DNA from: Caldilineaceae bacterium | GTDB lineage: Bacteria; Chloroflexota; Anaerolineae; Caldilineales; Caldilineaceae | Length of the DNA: 14,664 bases | Reading direction: 5' to 3' | Assembly: GCA_024643705.1 (NCBI GenBank) | Contig: JAHEML010000013.1 | Location: forward strand, 1 to 14,664 | Part shown: in pieces, positions 13,296-14,664 of the stretch | Numbering within the stretch: position 1 is the first letter of the stretch | Layout: each line of letters starts with the position of its first letter | The notes under the pieces: generated by a model | Told to the model about the DNA's origin: nothing | The model's database searches: none | Seen by the model: the letters and a program-made list of their open reading frames with translations, nothing else | Program-made: the position numbers and the translations under genes

Positions 13296-14663
13296 GGTGC
13301 GTTCCTGCTCCTGCCATTGAGGGTGCACTGGTGTGCGAACCTCGGTACTTCCATTCTCCACCACCCCATTGGTATCTTTGGGGTAGGCCGTGGCGTCTTC
13401 GAAGGTTGACGACCGTTCCAACTGGCTTTCACCCGTCGCCACATCAATACCCCTGGCCAGGGCAGCCAATGGCACACAGATCAGGCTCCCCATCACAAAA
13501 CCCCAGAGCAGCAGAGCCACCACACCGATCACCTGGGCCTGCAACTGTCCGGGGAAGTCGCCCACAAAGCCAGAGGCCGGCAGCAACCCAGTAACCCCTT
13601 GACCCGTGACACCCAGATAGCTGGTGATACCAGTCATCTGCCAGCCTGCCCCCACCGAGCCGTCGGCAAAAATGCCCACCGACACCAGCCCCAGCAGCGC
13701 AGGAATCGCTGTCATGCTGACGATACCGGAGGTGTCGTTCAACCGTAGCAGCCGGTTGACGGTAAAGGTGACAAATGGCACAGATCCACCCGCGATCAAT
13801 CCTATCCCCAAGGCGGCACCCGGCGTGATGAATGGCCCGGCACCCAACCCGGCAATTGCACCGGCGGCCATGCCCCGTGCCGCCATCATCGGGTCGCTTT
13901 CGCCGGTGACAAACCAGGTATACAGCACAGGGACAAGCGACCCGGAGATCACGAAAAGCAGGCTGTTGACGCTGCCTCGCAACGGGCCAAGTTCGCCGAT
14001 AATATTGGCTTGAATGGGATTTGACCAGCTCCAGCCCAGCACGCCCACGGGGAGAAGCAGAGCGCCCAACACGGCCAGCATGGGCAGATGAACGGTGGGG
14101 AGATTGGGATCGGCCAGGGAAAGACGAGAGCCACGGGGCAACCAGGTAAGCAGTGCCGCAATCGTGGCCGCAGCCGCCACCAAAAAGACGGTGCCCGCTC
14201 CGCCAAAGTCGACCATGCCGTGGCCAGCACCCACGTTGCGCCCCAACGCGGCCAACCAGCCGCCCCCATGCACCCAATTGCCCGCCACGGGGTAAAAGAC
14301 GCCGCCCATTCCCAACGCCAGCACCAAGGCAGCCACCGCGGGGGCGCGCCCCCGCAAAGCCAGCACAGGCAGCAGGGCCGAGGTAGCCGCCCAAGGCAAG
14401 TGTGCCAAAAAGAGAGAATAGGCCGCAGGGGTCATCACCGAACCGCCAAGAAACCAACCGCTCAACCCGGCTGTACCCCAACCACTGCCCCAGCTAGCTG
14501 GCAGCGCGCTCCATTCCCAAACCAGCCCAGCCAGCCCCGGCTCGGTGTAAAAGAGGCCAACCCCACCAAATTGCAGAGCAAAGCCCACAGCCCAGTAGCC
14601 AATGCCCGCCAGACCAATGGCGGCCAAACCGGCCAGGGCCGCAGCCCAGGAACGTTGGGGATC
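13281..14663 (-). CDS. Amt-like membrane protein lacking the twin pore histidines (5' end outside window)
   Basis: The frame is open to the window edge, so the start is upstream and 460 residues are visible. The sequence is almost wholly hydrophobic up to about residue 410, consistent with ten or so membrane helices, then has a polar C-terminal tail. It follows the ammonium transporter (Amt/MEP/Rh) pattern: the segment Tyr-Pro-Val-Ala-Gly-Asn-Trp plus GGGWLAALG corresponds to the AmtB region with Trp148, and VDFGGAGTVFLV to DFAGGTVVHI. The two histidines lining the ammonia pore are absent: the first position is Phe160 (codon 14184-14186), the second Thr318 (codon 13710-13712, in IVSMTAIPALLG). 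The protein is therefore a divergent Amt relative, perhaps a sensor, or a channel for something else. No GlnK gene is next to it in view. Its 3' end overlaps thpR. Confidence 0.8.
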   Translation of the reverse strand, partial: DPQRSWAAALAGLAAIGLAGIGYWAVGFALQFGGVGLFYTEPGLAGLVWEWSALPASWGSGWGTAGLSGWFLGGSVMTPAAYSLFLAHLPWAATSALLPVLALRGRAPAVAALVLALGMGGVFYPVAGNWVHGGGWLAALGRNVGAGHGMVDFGGAGTVFLVAAAATIAALLTWLPRGSRLSLADPNLPTVHLPMLAVLGALLLPVGVLGWSWSNPIQANIIGELGPLRGSVNSLLFVISGSLVPVLYTWFVTGESDPMMAARGMAAGAIAGLGAGPFITPGAALGIGLIAGGSVPFVTFTVNRLLRLNDTSGIVSMTAIPALLGLVSVGIFADGSVGAGWQMTGITSYLGVTGQGVTGLLPASGFVGDFPGQLQAQVIGVVALLLWGFVMGSLICVPLAALARGIDVATGESQLERSSTFEDATAYPKDTNGVVENGSTEVRTPVHPQWQEQERTLPRS

Positions 14664-14664
14664 G

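Noticed and set aside
13444..14481. 345-residue minus-strand frame overlapping the Amt-like gene
   Set aside because: It is a shifted frame of the Amt-like gene, rich in Gly, Arg and Cys, with no membrane helices or known motif.

Overview
The window looks like a chromosomal stretch from a GC-rich, Gram-negative-like or monoderm bacterium, most likely a member of the Chloroflexota (Caldilinea/Anaerolineae type). This rests on three things seen here: a lipoprotein with a long Ala/Pro/Glu linker after the lipobox, a bacterial Tricorn-type protease, and a permuted ATP-grasp gene next to carboxylate-amine ligases. It is inference from gene style, not a database match. All intact genes have metabolic, proteolytic or transport functions; there is no sign of phage, insertion sequences, CRISPR or RNA genes.

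Left part (1-3340, + strand): a tight three-gene operon. It holds the 3' portion of a circularly permuted ATP-grasp ligase and two tandem, non-identical GCS2/YbdK-type carboxylate-amine ligases. The two ligases share a 4-base ATGA overlap. A perfect 20-bp hairpin closes the operon and can also terminate the converging gene. The cassette probably builds a peptide-like or gamma-glutamyl metabolite whose identity cannot be read from the sequence.

Middle (3373-10515): on the minus strand lie an orphan NMT1/THI5-type substrate-binding lipoprotein and a secreted alpha/beta-hydrolase lipoprotein with a carboxypeptidase-regulatory-like domain. Between them is a three-unit 11-bp direct repeat, a candidate regulator site. 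A divergent promoter region (5965-6200) with two good sigma70-type promoters separates the hydrolase from a 1252-residue cytoplasmic Tricorn-family protease. The protease keeps the full catalytic set but carries a 94-residue Asp/Glu tract. A PPOX/FDOR-type flavin or F420 protein follows.

Right part (10611-14664): a small lipoprotein of unknown function is followed by the decayed remains of a SAM-dependent methyltransferase (5' truncated, one in-frame stop, at least four frame changes, an internal deletion). An aldo/keto reductase and an RNA 2',3'-cyclic phosphodiesterase (ThpR) come next, joined by a 10-bp tandem repeat whose units each spell start-Gln-stop. On the minus strand, cut by the window edge, is an Amt-like membrane protein in which both pore histidines are replaced, so it is probably not a normal ammonium channel.

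The best candidates for new biology are the ATP-grasp plus double GCS2 cassette, the Amt-like protein without the twin histidines, and the polyacidic Tricorn protease.
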